A stretch of DNA of 64,000 bases from Anaerorhabdus sp964386325 (GTDB lineage: Bacteria; Bacillota_I; Bacilli_A; Erysipelotrichales; Erysipelotrichaceae), in contig CAYLQY010000007.1 of assembly GCA_964386325.1 (NCBI GenBank), positions 62,001 to 126,000 on the forward strand. Direction: 5' to 3'. The notes below the pieces were generated by a model. It made no database searches, was not told where the DNA came from, and saw nothing but the letters and a program-made list of their open reading frames with translations. This document shows positions 24,644 through 33,139 of the stretch, one piece after another; positions within the stretch are counted from its first letter, which is position 1, and each line of letters starts with the position of its first letter. Position numbers and translations under genes: made by a program.

Positions 24644-25387
24644 ATGAAACGAAAAAGAAAAGTCAGATTGGAGCGAGTCATTGTGTTAATTGCAGTCCTT
24701 GTCGCTCTTATTGGGTTTACATATATACTTACAAAACCTTTATTTAATAAAGATAAATCACCTTCATCAACGCCAGACATAGAAACCCCAGCACCAAGTT
24801 CAACACCTGTTTCCCTAGATCATACCAGTTATGACAGCACCTATGTCATTATCAATAAAACGCATCCTTTACCTGAAGACTATGAACCGAGTGACCTTGT
24901 TGTTCCTAATGTAAAAGCTACAAAAGATGGCTTAACAATGCGTAAAGAAGCGGCAGATGCTCTTGAATTAATGTTTAATGCTGCTAAAGAAGAAGGGCAT
25001 ACACTTATTTTTGGAAGTGGATATCGTTCTTATTCTACCCAAGAACGTTTATTTAACAATTATGTAGCACGTGATGGAGAAGAAGCGGCAAATCGATATA
25101 GTGCCCGCCCTGGACAATCTGAACATCAAACTGGATTAGCTGTCGATATTAGCGATGGTAGTATGGCAAACTGGTTAAAGAATAGTTTCAAAGATACTCC
25201 TGAAGGTATTTGGTTAAAAGAAAACTCTTATAAATATGGTTTTGTTTTACGTTTTATGGATGGCAAGGAAGATATTACAGGTTATATGTTTGAACCTTGG
25301 CATTTTAGATATGTTGGTATTGAAGAAGCCAAAAAAATTGTCGATAGTGGACTAACACTTGAAGAATTTTATAATTTTACGAATTAA
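24644..25387 (+). CDS. D-Ala-D-Ala carboxypeptidase, VanY/peptidase M15B family
   Basis: 247 residues from the ATG at 24644 (GAGGTG site). One N-terminal membrane anchor (VIVLIAVLVALIGFTYIL), a short Pro/Ser/Thr linker, and an M15B catalytic domain: FGSGYRSYSTQERLF, SARPGQSEHQTGLAVDIS (SxHxxGxAVD zinc motif) and EPWHFRYVG (third zinc His). It trims the terminal D-Ala of peptidoglycan stems outside the membrane. No other van genes are near, so a housekeeping role is more likely than resistance. An extended -10 (TGT TATAAT) precedes it. Confidence 0.92.
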   Translation: MKRKRKVRLERVIVLIAVLVALIGFTYILTKPLFNKDKSPSSTPDIETPAPSSTPVSLDHTSYDSTYVIINKTHPLPEDYEPSDLVVPNVKATKDGLTMRKEAADALELMFNAAKEEGHTLIFGSGYRSYSTQERLFNNYVARDGEEAANRYSARPGQSEHQTGLAVDISDGSMANWLKNSFKDTPEGIWLKENSYKYGFVLRFMDGKEDITGYMFEPWHFRYVGIEEAKKIVDSGLTLEEFYNFTN

Positions 25388-25419
25388 AAAAGCACATGGA
25401 ATAATTCCTGTGCTTTTTT
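25386..25419. terminator. Terminator after the VanY-type gene
   Basis: AAAAAAGCACA pairs with TGTGCTTTTTT at 25409-25419; symmetric, so it can also serve the convergent lipoprotein gene. Confidence 0.85.
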
Positions 25420-25443
25420 CACCCATAAATGTTAAATAGTAAA

Positions 25444-25905
25444 CTATTTAGTTACTACTACTGTACCTTCAGTGATATCTGTTGTCATTGTAAGTGCAGC
25501 TGCATCAATTGCATCATTTGTAATTTCTACTTGTACTTGCACTGTACATTCTTTACCTACTTCACATGAACTTGCATCATAGAATGCACGAACATCTAAA
25601 GCAGTAATTGTGTTTACATCAACTGTATCACTTGTGATTTTTACTTGTACTTGAGCAAGGTCAGTTTCATATTTTGCTCCTGATTCTCTGTCTTTTACAA
25701 ACACAGGAACTAATAATGTGTTACCTTCTTCTACAACTTCTTCACCTTCAGCTGGTGCTTCTGTAGGTTCTTGTGATGCAACTGGTGTAGCAGTACCTGC
25801 TGGTGTTTCAGATGGTTGTGTTGGTGTTGAAGTACATCCTGCTAGAGCAAGTACCATCAACATAGCAATTAAGCTCTTTAAAATAGTTTTTGCGTTCTTT
25901 TTCAT
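25444..25905 (-). CDS. Small lipoprotein of unknown function
   Basis: 153 residues with lipobox LAGC (C24), a Thr/Pro/Glu-rich linker (TPTQPSETPAG ... APAEGEEVVEEGN) and a beta-rich domain of about 90 residues with two cysteines in a short loop (SSCEVGKECTVQ), perhaps a disulfide. A -10 TATAAT on the minus strand at 25934-25939 is present. No known family recognised; an extracellular binding or surface role is a guess. Confidence 0.7.
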   Translation of the reverse strand: MKKNAKTILKSLIAMLMVLALAGCTSTPTQPSETPAGTATPVASQEPTEAPAEGEEVVEEGNTLLVPVFVKDRESGAKYETDLAQVQVKITSDTVDVNTITALDVRAFYDASSCEVGKECTVQVQVEITNDAIDAAALTMTTDITEGTVVVTK

Positions 25906-26034
25906 TTTTAATAGATCTCCCGTCTAACGCAATATTATATCACTACTAATTTTATTTTCAATTTGTTTTGTGTTTTTTTACCCTTATTTTTTATTAATTT
26001 ATTGTACTATTTAGATAGTCAATTCATGTATTTA

Positions 26035-26063
26035 TTGACTTTTAAGTCGTCGTCCCTTATGAT
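26035..26063 (+). promoter_or_regulatory. rpmH promoter
   Basis: TTGACT (26035-26040), 17 bp, TATGAT (26058-26063). The rest of the 25906-26111 gap is AT-rich with no DnaA box. Confidence 0.75.
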
Positions 26064-26111
26064 AGTAAAGCAATTGTTCTATTTATTATAGTAAAACTGG
26101 AGGTGGATTTG

Positions 26112-26246
26112 ATGAAAAGAACATATCAACCGAGCAAAAGAAAACACCAAAAAGTCCACGGTTTTAGAGCCCGCATGAAAACGGTAGGTGGCCGTAAAGT
26201 ATTAGCCCGCCGTCGTAGTAAAGGTAGAAAAATCTTATCGGCATAA
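26112..26246 (+). CDS. rpmH: 50S ribosomal protein L34
   Basis: 44 residues, MKRTYQPSKRKHQKVHG then RARMKTVGGRKVLARRR and KGRKILSA, the whole of L34. Ribosome site GGAGGTG precedes the ATG. It heads the rpmH-rnpA-yidC-khpB run, but the run points toward dnaA rather than away from it as in Bacillus. Confidence 0.98.
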   Translation: MKRTYQPSKRKHQKVHGFRARMKTVGGRKVLARRRSKGRKILSA

Positions 26247-26247
26247 G

Positions 26248-26273
26248 AAAAGTCACCTTCGGTGACTTTTTTT
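26248..26273 (+). terminator. Hairpin with T run between rpmH and rnpA
   Basis: AAAGTCACC/GGTGACTTT with a tight loop, followed by seven T. It sits directly before the rnpA start, so most transcripts should stop after rpmH and few reach rnpA. Confidence 0.85.
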
Positions 26274-26279
26274 ACAATT

Positions 26280-26624
26280 ATGAAAACTAAATTTAGAGTA
26301 AAGAAACAACAAGAGTTTCAATCAATTATCGGGCGCAAAAAATCTGCAGCAAATGCTACTTATGTTCTTTATTATAAGCCTAAAAGTGAGAATTATAGTC
26401 GCTTTGGTGTATCGGTAGGAAAAAAGAATGGCAATGCTGTTCACCGTAATAAATATAAAAGACAGTGTAGGATGCTTATCCAAGAGCTAATTGACTTTGA
26501 AAAGTGCAAAATTGACGGAATATTAATTATCCGCCCAAAATTCACAAAACAAAGCTATCTAGATAACAAAAAAGACTTGGAAAGCTTAATAAATAAAGTT
26601 ACAATTATAGAGCATGAACAATAA
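26280..26624 (+). CDS. rnpA: Ribonuclease P protein component
   Basis: 114 residues, MKTKFRVKKQQEFQSIIG, with the RNase P protein signature RFGVSVGKKNGNAVHRNKYKRQCR. It helps the RNA subunit trim tRNA 5' ends. The ATG at 26280 has no clear Shine-Dalgarno site because the rpmH terminator T run lies just upstream; a GTG at 26262 inside the hairpin is the only in-frame alternative. Low expression compared with L34 is expected. Ends 10 bp before yidC. Confidence 0.95.
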   Translation: MKTKFRVKKQQEFQSIIGRKKSAANATYVLYYKPKSENYSRFGVSVGKKNGNAVHRNKYKRQCRMLIQELIDFEKCKIDGILIIRPKFTKQSYLDNKKDLESLINKVTIIEHEQ

Positions 26625-26634
26625 GGAGATCACG

Positions 26635-27522
26635 ATGAAAAAAAGAACAAAGAAAATCGTCTTCTTAGTAGGAATCTTGGGTGCATTATTCTTATTAAGC
26701 GGATGTACGGCTCCGATGGTAAAAGATCCTGAAACAGGAAAAGAAGTCGTAAAATTAATTACAACATCAACCACTTTCCAAGAAATATTTAGTTCTGAAA
26801 GCTGGTTCAGTGCATTATTCGTATTCCCACTAACTCAAGGTATTAACTATTTAACACCTTACTTAACAGTTGCTGGTGCGATTGCAGTTATTACTGTTGG
26901 TGTAAATGGTGTGGTTATGTTGGTAACAAAAAAATCAACAGTAGCTTCACAAAGAATGCAAGAATTACAACCAGAAATGGAAAAAATCACAAAGAAATAT
27001 GAAGGTAAAACAGATGACCGTTCTCGTATGGCTTCTGCTAATGAAATGCAAGCCCTTTATAAGAAATATGATGTTAATCCATTCTCAATGTTATTAACTA
27101 CATTCCTTCAATTCCCAATCTTAATTGCTATCTACCAAGCTGTACAACGTGCTGATGCGGTACAAAATGGTTCATTCTTAGGTCTTAGTTTAAAAACTAC
27201 TCCATGGGATGGTGTTCTAAGCGGACAATGGTTATATATTGTTTTATTCATAGTTATGTTAGTATTCCAATTTGGTTCTATGTATTTACCACAATACTTA
27301 GCTAAACAAAAAGCGAAGAAGGATGCTGAAGCACAAGGTAAGAAATACCGCCCAACAACAAATAAAACAAACAACATGATGTATTATATGATGGTTCCTA
27401 TTATGGTTATCTCAGTAGTATGGCCAGCAGCAATGACTATTTACTGGGCAATCAACTCTTTAACAATGATTGCGAAAACATTGATTGTACAAAAATTCTT
27501 CATTGATAAGAAAGAAGCTTAA
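26635..27522 (+). CDS. yidC: Membrane protein insertase YidC (lipoprotein form)
   Basis: 295 residues from the ATG at 26635, which has an AAGGAG site. Lipobox LLSGC with C24, then the YidC/Oxa1 core with five membrane segments (PFSMLLTTFLQFPILIAIYQAV, WLYIVLFIVMLVFQFGSMYL, MVPIMVISVVWPAAMTIYWA). The loop YEGKTDDRSRMASANEMQALYKKYDVNP is family-typical. Followed 3 bp later by khpB, as in other Bacillota. Confidence 0.96.
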   Translation: MKKRTKKIVFLVGILGALFLLSGCTAPMVKDPETGKEVVKLITTSTTFQEIFSSESWFSALFVFPLTQGINYLTPYLTVAGAIAVITVGVNGVVMLVTKKSTVASQRMQELQPEMEKITKKYEGKTDDRSRMASANEMQALYKKYDVNPFSMLLTTFLQFPILIAIYQAVQRADAVQNGSFLGLSLKTTPWDGVLSGQWLYIVLFIVMLVFQFGSMYLPQYLAKQKAKKDAEAQGKKYRPTTNKTNNMMYYMMVPIMVISVVWPAAMTIYWAINSLTMIAKTLIVQKFFIDKKEA

Positions 27523-27525
27523 AAT

Positions 27526-28149
27526 ATGAAAAAATATACTGCAAAAACACTTGATGATTTATTAAAACAAGCTGCAAACGATAAGAATGTTGCAGTAAGT
27601 GATTTAACATATTTTGTACTTGAAGAGAAAAAAGGAATCCTTGGAATTGGAACTTCTGTAACTGCTGAAGCCTATTGTTTAAATGATGTTAAAGAATTTA
27701 TCTTTAATTATCTAGGTGAATTTTTCACTGAACTAAATCAAGAAATTGAAATTGAAATAATTCCTCAAGCAGAGGGATTTAAAGTAATGCTTAATGCTGA
27801 TAACAACGCTATCTTAATTGGAAAGAATGGTCAAACACTTCAATCAATTAATACTGTTGTTCGTAGCGCTGTAAATAGCACATTTAAAAAGCGTTTCAAT
27901 GTTTTAGTTGATATTAATAACTACAAACAAGATCGTTACGCTAAAGTTAAATCAATGGCTAAAAGAATTGCTCGTACTGTTCAAAAAACAAAAGTTGAAG
28001 CTGTTCTTGATCCAATGCCAAATGATGAAAGAAAAGTTATCCACCAATTCTTAGGTGAGATGGATCATATCAAAACAGAATCTGAAGGCGAAGGTATTCA
28101 CCGTCATCTAAAGATTATGTATGATGAAAATAAAACTTCTTCTAAATAA
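27526..28149 (+). CDS. khpB: RNA-binding protein KhpB (Jag/EloR)
   Basis: 207 residues: N-terminal Jag domain (YTAKTLDDLLKQAA ... EEKKGILGIGTSVTAEAY), a KH domain (AILIGKNGQTLQSINTVV) and an R3H domain (RIARTVQKTKVEAVLDPMPNDERKVIHQFL). It binds RNA and affects cell elongation and division in streptococci. Coupled to yidC. Confidence 0.95.
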   Translation: MKKYTAKTLDDLLKQAANDKNVAVSDLTYFVLEEKKGILGIGTSVTAEAYCLNDVKEFIFNYLGEFFTELNQEIEIEIIPQAEGFKVMLNADNNAILIGKNGQTLQSINTVVRSAVNSTFKKRFNVLVDINNYKQDRYAKVKSMAKRIARTVQKTKVEAVLDPMPNDERKVIHQFLGEMDHIKTESEGEGIHRHLKIMYDENKTSSK

Positions 28150-28151
28150 GT

Positions 28152-28176
28152 AAAGCACACAATTGTGTGCTTTTTT
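28152..28176. terminator. Terminator after khpB
   Basis: A 22-bp perfect palindrome (28152-28173) centred on AATT, with T6 after it. It overlaps the end of the convergent acetyltransferase gene. Confidence 0.85.
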
Positions 28177-28636
28177 ATTGCGTATGAATACTATACATTC
28201 TTGACATAGTTGATTCTCCATCACCCTGAACCATACACAGGAATTGCCAACCATTTTTTTCATAAAAAGAGGTATGGTCTGTTACTAGATACAAAGTGTC
28301 TATTTCTTGTTGCTTCATATCATCACAAACATAAGCTAATAATTTTTTTGCGATTCCTTGATGGCGATATTCTTCCTCAACATAAAGAGCACAAAGATTT
28401 GGTGTACAATCTTTTCTATCATGAAAGTCATTTTCTATTACTCCAATCCCTGCAATTATTTCTACATGATTCATTACTCCATACCATTGTGGTATGCCAT
28501 TAGGATTATCTATGGACTCATTTATACTTTCTAAATAAGACGCTTGTGGGATATTCCATTTTTCATGAAACCATTTCGCAAAAGATTCTTTTTGTTCTGG
28601 AATATCTTTTAAATGTACTATTTTATAAGTTGACAT
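28175..28636 (-). CDS. GNAT-family N-acetyltransferase
   Basis: 153 residues from the ATG at 28636 (AAGAGG site); the longer frame to 28711 has no support. The GNAT acetyl-CoA site is visible as LCALYVEEEYRHQGIAKKLLAYV, with the C-terminal LVTDHTSFYEKNGWQFL. Substrate unknown. It lies between khpB and the dnaA-side origin and is the only minus-strand gene there. Confidence 0.85.
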   Translation of the reverse strand: MSTYKIVHLKDIPEQKESFAKWFHEKWNIPQASYLESINESIDNPNGIPQWYGVMNHVEIIAGIGVIENDFHDRKDCTPNLCALYVEEEYRHQGIAKKLLAYVCDDMKQQEIDTLYLVTDHTSFYEKNGWQFLCMVQGDGESTMSRMYSIHTQ

Positions 28637-28809
28637 ATTAAACCTCTTATCTTCATTCAAATTAAAGTATTTTGTAGTTTCAATTCTATATTCATATACT
28701 TCATTCGTCAAACAACTTAAACAATTACGCTGGTACTAATTATCCTTATATTATGCGCTTTAATAGCGTCTTTTTTTATGATTTCATTCGTAAATCTTCA
28801 ATTAAATCC

Positions 28810-29210
28810 CTATTTTATTGTGGAAAAAGCATATAACCGAGCATTTTTACACAATTGTTGATAAAGTACCTTTATCTTTATTGATTTTAGACCTATAAAA
28901 ACACACTTTTCAACAGTTTTCCACAACGAATTAACAATCCACAATTGGCAGTTTTCCACAATTGTGGAAAATTGTTGAAAACTTCAAATAATCCTTTTAT
29001 AAAGCCATATTTTCATTGTGGATAAGGGTGGAAAAAGAAAAAAGTTTTGTGATTTATCCACATTTTCCACAATTGTAGTGTTGTGGGTTATTCTTTCCAC
29101 AGTTTATCCACTTTTAAAAGATGTGGAAAGTTGTGGGAAAGTCGGTTATATCCTTATATATTCATTGTTTTTAAAGTTTTTAATTGTGGATAAAAAAAGT
29201 TTTCCACAAT
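28810..29210. other. Upstream part of oriC: DnaA-box cluster
   Basis: This gene-free stretch before dnaA holds three perfect TTATCCACA boxes (29017-29025 minus, 29054-29062 plus, 29185-29193 minus). There are also many one-mismatch forms: 28819-28827, 28917-28925, 28952-28960, 28963-28971, 29063-29071, 29104-29112 and 29200-29208. A 20-bp perfect palindrome made of two TTTTCCACA boxes is at 28952-28971. The rest of 28637-29294 is AT-rich with no supported gene. Confidence 0.85.
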
Positions 29211-29294
29211 TTCATAAATTTTTATCTTTCTTTTGTTGTATAATGTTCTCACACTCTTCGCCTATGTGAGGGATATTTGTTTGGAGGGAACCTT

Positions 29295-30680
29295 ATGACT
29301 AGCAACACTTTTTATTTGAATGAGATATGGTCAAAAACATTAGAATCTATTGGTAAATCAGGGCGAGTTGATAACTTCGTTTTTGATAATTTCTATAAAG
29401 AATCAAATCTTGTAGATTTATCTGATAAGAAAGCTTTAGTTTCTGTATCTTCATTTATACATAAAACATTACTTATGAATGAAATCGATTTAATATCAAC
29501 TACATTAGAAGATATTCTTGAATCAACAAATAAATTAAACTGTGAAATTATCTTAGAAAAAGATTTAAATAAATTTATTCAAGAGAATCAAACATTTACT
29601 ACTGAAGATTTAGGTACTATCTTAGATGAATCATTTGAAAGCAGTCCTTTAAGAGAAGATCGCACCTTTGAAAATTTTGTTGTTGGTGATTGTAATAGAG
29701 AAAGTCACTCAGCTGCATTAGCATGTGCTTATAATCCTGCTAATTTGTTTAATCCCTTATTTATATATGGAAATTCTGGATTAGGAAAAAGTCATCTTCT
29801 ATGTGCTATTGGTAACTATGTTAAAAAGAATGAACCTTCCAAGCGTGTCTATTATACAGATTCAAATAAATTCGTAGATAATGTTGTTAATTCTATCAAG
29901 ATGGGGAAGATAGATGCTTTTAAGAAGTATATGTATTCCGTTGATGTATTACTCATTGATGATATTCAATTTATTGCTGGTAAAGAAAAGTCACATGAGA
30001 TTTTCTTCTCTATCTTCAATGAATTAGTTAATAATCGCAAACAAATATGTATAGCCTCTGATCGTCTTCCTACTGAAATTAAAGGGCTTGAAGATCGTTT
30101 GATTAGTCGTTTCTCTTCAGGATTATCTGTAGGTATTGATTCACCTGAATTTGAGACTTCATTAGCTATCTTAAAAATGAAAATGAGTAATTCTGCATTT
30201 GAAGCTCGTAGTATTGATGAAGAAGCACTCGCATTCATTGCATCTAATTTTAACCGTGATGTACGTCAACTAGAAGGTGCTTTAAATCGTGTTTTGTTTT
30301 ATGCTATAGAATTTCAAAAGGATGATGGCAAAATTCAATTTGATACTGCGACTAATGCTTTAAGAGGACAAGTTCTTGTTTCTGATAAGTCAGGTATCAC
30401 TGTTCGTAAAATTATTAAATGTGTTTCAGAATATTATGGTTTAACCAAACAACAATTAACCAGTAAGACGCGTACAAAAAATATTTCTACTGCTCGTCAA
30501 ATTGCAATATATATGTGTCGTAAATTATTGGATTTACCTTATATCAAAATCGGTGAAGAATTTGGTGGTCGTGATCATTCTACAATTATGAGTTCTTGCG
30601 AAAAAGTTGAAAAACAATCTAAATCAAGTGGAGCATATTTACAAGCTTTAAATGAGATTGAGAAAATCATCAAGTCTTAA
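29295..30680 (+). CDS. dnaA: Chromosomal replication initiator DnaA
   Basis: 461 residues from the ATG at 29295 (GGAGGG site). Domain I at the N-terminus, AAA+ domain III with Walker A GNSGLGKSH (159-167) and Walker B VLLIDDIQFIAGKEKS. Sensor region FNRDVRQLEGALNRVL, and DNA-binding domain IV ending with the signature FGGRDHSTIMSSCEKV. It binds the DnaA boxes on both sides of the gene and opens the origin. Confidence 0.98.
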   Translation: MTSNTFYLNEIWSKTLESIGKSGRVDNFVFDNFYKESNLVDLSDKKALVSVSSFIHKTLLMNEIDLISTTLEDILESTNKLNCEIILEKDLNKFIQENQTFTTEDLGTILDESFESSPLREDRTFENFVVGDCNRESHSAALACAYNPANLFNPLFIYGNSGLGKSHLLCAIGNYVKKNEPSKRVYYTDSNKFVDNVVNSIKMGKIDAFKKYMYSVDVLLIDDIQFIAGKEKSHEIFFSIFNELVNNRKQICIASDRLPTEIKGLEDRLISRFSSGLSVGIDSPEFETSLAILKMKMSNSAFEARSIDEEALAFIASNFNRDVRQLEGALNRVLFYAIEFQKDDGKIQFDTATNALRGQVLVSDKSGITVRKIIKCVSEYYGLTKQQLTSKTRTKNISTARQIAIYMCRKLLDLPYIKIGEEFGGRDHSTIMSSCEKVEKQSKSSGAYLQALNEIEKIIKS

Positions 30681-30825
30681 CTTTCCACACTTTACCACTT
30701 TTAATTCACATCAAAAAGTGGTAAAATATTCTTATAAAATAAGGCTTTTTGGAAGTTTTCCACTTTTCCACAGCCTTAATAATAATAAAACTATAAATAG
30801 ATTATAAATAATCAGGAGGACCTCT
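30681..30825. other. Downstream part of oriC: DnaA boxes, TAA trios and AT-rich tract
   Basis: The dnaA-dnaN gap has box-like CTTTCCACA (30681-30689), TTTTCCACT (30756-30764) and TTTTCCACA (30764-30772). The last is followed by GCCT and then four TAA triplets (30777-30788) and an AT-only stretch up to the dnaN ribosome site. This is the box, GC spacer, trio order of the bacterial basal unwinding element. Confidence 0.65.
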
Positions 30826-31947
30826 ATGAATTTCAAAGTATCTAAGCGAATCTTCTACAATGCATTGCAGGTAGTATCAAGAGCTATTTCAGCAAATTCT
30901 CCATTACCATCTCTATCTGGAATTAAGATTGAAGTTAATGATGATCATATTGTACTTACAGGAAGTGATTCAGATATTTCAATTCAAAAGATTTTAAATA
31001 ATGACGAAGAAGATTTAAACTTAGTTGTTAAGGAAACAGGTTCAATTGTTATTGAAGCAAAATACATTCTTGAAATTGTCCGTAAAATTGATGCTGATGA
31101 AATTAATTTTGAAATCATTGATGGATCATTGACAAAGATTAGTGGTTTATCTGCTGAGTATAAAATTAATGGAATGAGAAGTTCAGATTATCCTTCTATT
31201 GATTTTTCTAAACCTGGTCAACAATTTGATATTGACGCTGATGTATTGATGAAAGTAATTAGTCAAACAAGTTTTGCTACAAGTGATAAAGAAACTAGAC
31301 CAGTATTAACGGGTGTTAACTTTAAATGCAAAGATAAAACGCTTGAATGTGTAGCTACAGATAGTTATCGTTTAGCTCGTAAATTTATTGAATTAGAAAG
31401 TGATAATACATTTAATATTACAATTCCTGCTAAGAGTTTAAATGAAATTGTAAAGACGATTGATAAGGACAGTAAAGTAAATGTATGTGTATCTGATAAG
31501 AAAGCACAATTTTGGATTGGAAATACATTAATTCAAACTCGTTTGATTGATGGATCTTATCCAGAAACAGAAAGACTTGTTCCAACTGAATTCTTACATG
31601 AAATGATTGTTGATAGTCGTGATATTCTTAATGCTATTGACCGTGCTTCATTTATTAAAAATGAAGGTATATCAATTGTTAAGTTAAGTGCTGATTCTAA
31701 AGAAGTTGTTATTTCTAGTAAATCACAAGAAGTAGGATCTTCAACTGAAAAACTGAATGTAATTTCTTATTCTGGTAATCCAATTGAAATTAGTTTCAGT
31801 GGTCGTTATGTATTTGAGGCTATTCGTACTTTAGCTACAACTACTGTTAAAATTCAATTCAGTGGAGAAATGAAACCATTTGTAATTAGAAATACAGATG
31901 ATGATTCTATTCTTCAATTAGTATTACCTGTTAGAACTTATTCATAA
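30826..31947 (+). CDS. dnaN: DNA polymerase III beta clamp
   Basis: 373 residues, MNFKVSKRIFYNALQVVSRAIS with typical clamp features GIKIEVNDDHIVLTGSDSD, TRPVLTGVNF, ATDSYRLARK, IDGSYPETERLVP and the end MKPFVIRNTDDDSILQLVLPVR. Three-domain sliding clamp that ties polymerase to DNA. AGGAGG ribosome site at 30814-30819. Confidence 0.98.
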   Translation: MNFKVSKRIFYNALQVVSRAISANSPLPSLSGIKIEVNDDHIVLTGSDSDISIQKILNNDEEDLNLVVKETGSIVIEAKYILEIVRKIDADEINFEIIDGSLTKISGLSAEYKINGMRSSDYPSIDFSKPGQQFDIDADVLMKVISQTSFATSDKETRPVLTGVNFKCKDKTLECVATDSYRLARKFIELESDNTFNITIPAKSLNEIVKTIDKDSKVNVCVSDKKAQFWIGNTLIQTRLIDGSYPETERLVPTEFLHEMIVDSRDILNAIDRASFIKNEGISIVKLSADSKEVVISSKSQEVGSSTEKLNVISYSGNPIEISFSGRYVFEAIRTLATTTVKIQFSGEMKPFVIRNTDDDSILQLVLPVRTYS

Positions 31948-31956
31948 ATTCAAATT

Positions 31957-31985
31957 AAAAGTAGAGGTTTTCCTCTACTTTTACT
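31957..31985. terminator. Terminator after dnaN
   Basis: Perfect 11-bp stem (31957-31967 with 31972-31982) and TTTT loop. It can serve dnaN and, on the other strand, the AraC-type gene. Confidence 0.85.
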
Positions 31986-32000
31986 ATTTTATAGGTATAT

Positions 32001-32903
32001 TTATACGTTTTCTTTTTTCTTCACCCATATTTCGACGGTGTTTTCTTGTTCTTTAGGGTAGTATTCAATTGAGAAGGGTTCAATTTCAATTGCTTTGGTT
32101 GGTAGCCATGTACTAAACAGATAGTTTTGTGCCTTGTATAGTACATCAAGTACCAATGAGTTAAAACTTTCAGCTTCAACAGTACAAATAATTAGTTCTC
32201 CTTTGTTTAAAGACCAGTTTTTTAGGTTTTTATAGGTTAATGGTATTTTTACCTTACTTCCAATAAAATATTCAAAATAACCCTCTTTTTGCGATTGTAG
32301 AGTAACTCCAAAATCTCCAATATCTACTCTTGATGGGATTTCTTCTTTCATTTTATGAAATTCAGCCCAACAATCATAAAGCGGATCAGTTCCTGAATCA
32401 ATGCTTAATCCTTCTATAAAGTTGATAGGTAATTCTTTTTGATAACCAATGAAGTGAATATCTTCTGTTAACTTCCTTTGGGTAATTTCAAGAATGATTC
32501 CTTCATAAATAATAGGTGTATTTTCTTCTACCAGTGTATAGTTTAAATCTAATAAAGGTTTTGTGACAATATTCATGATTGTTGGATTTTTTCGATAGTT
32601 TTCTGGCGTAATTTGGTAAGCTTCTTTGAAGCATTTACTAAAATTTTCATGAGAATTAAATCCATGATCTAATGCTACATCAATTATTCTTTTATTTGAT
32701 GTTTTTAAATCTTCTAAAGCAAAAGATAAACGTCTACCTTTGATATAATCCATTACTGTTAATTTAACCAATCGCTTAAATAATTTTTGATAATAAAAAG
32801 GGGATAATGCAGCTTCTTTTGATAGGTAATCAATATCAAGATTTTCATCGTGATGTTGATCAATTAATTCTATCGTTTTTTGGATTTGTTGCCATGCGTA
32901 CAT
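32001..32903 (-). CDS. AraC-family regulator with GyrI-like effector domain
   Basis: 300 residues. N-terminal AraC HTH pair at residues 1-105 (DYLSKEAALSPFYYQKLFKRL and VALDHGFNSHENFSKCFKEAYQITPENYRK), then a GyrI-like ligand-binding domain to the end (FIGYQKELPINF, GEYFEYFIG-like segment, TVEIWVKKKE). Such Rob/SoxS-like proteins sense drugs or small ligands. It is inserted, on the opposite strand, between dnaN and rlbA, which are normally adjacent. Confidence 0.88.
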   Translation of the reverse strand: MYAWQQIQKTIELIDQHHDENLDIDYLSKEAALSPFYYQKLFKRLVKLTVMDYIKGRRLSFALEDLKTSNKRIIDVALDHGFNSHENFSKCFKEAYQITPENYRKNPTIMNIVTKPLLDLNYTLVEENTPIIYEGIILEITQRKLTEDIHFIGYQKELPINFIEGLSIDSGTDPLYDCWAEFHKMKEEIPSRVDIGDFGVTLQSQKEGYFEYFIGSKVKIPLTYKNLKNWSLNKGELIICTVEAESFNSLVLDVLYKAQNYLFSTWLPTKAIEIEPFSIEYYPKEQENTVEIWVKKKENV

Positions 32904-33139
32904 AATTTGTACCTCCTAATAAAAGAATAAGGGTAGTAACTTCTTTTGTCTTGTCTGTGCGTGTTATTTTATCCTTAAAAACACATAAAAATCAAGTGAT
33001 AAATGCCTTCAAAAACAAACAAATATTTATTTGAAAAATAACCGTGAAAAACAGTAAAAAAACACGAGAAAAAGCACATTTTTATGTGTTTTTATGATAT
33101 AATTAATAAGGGTTTTTGAGCCTAAAAAGAGGATATACT
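32904..33139. promoter_or_regulatory. Intergenic region with promoter for rlbA-recF-gyrBA
   Basis: An extended -10 (TGA TATAAT, TATAAT at 33098-33103) lies about 37 bp before rlbA. Just upstream is a small hairpin (CACAT TTTT ATGTG near 33075-33088) flanked by A5 and T5. No gene is seen in the rest. Confidence 0.55.

Noticed and set aside
25906..26111. Gap before rpmH as an alternative replication origin
   Set aside because: It is AT-rich and close to a change of gene strand, but contains no DnaA box; the box clusters flank dnaA.
29018..29269. 83-codon open frame in the oriC region
   Set aside because: It lies wholly over DnaA boxes, starts with GTG without a ribosome site and codes for a low-complexity product; the DNA is explained by the origin.
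33066..33098. Hairpin with T run before rlbA as a riboswitch terminator
   Set aside because: The stem is only 5 bp, the -10 lies after it, and there is no upstream plus-strand transcript or leader structure.
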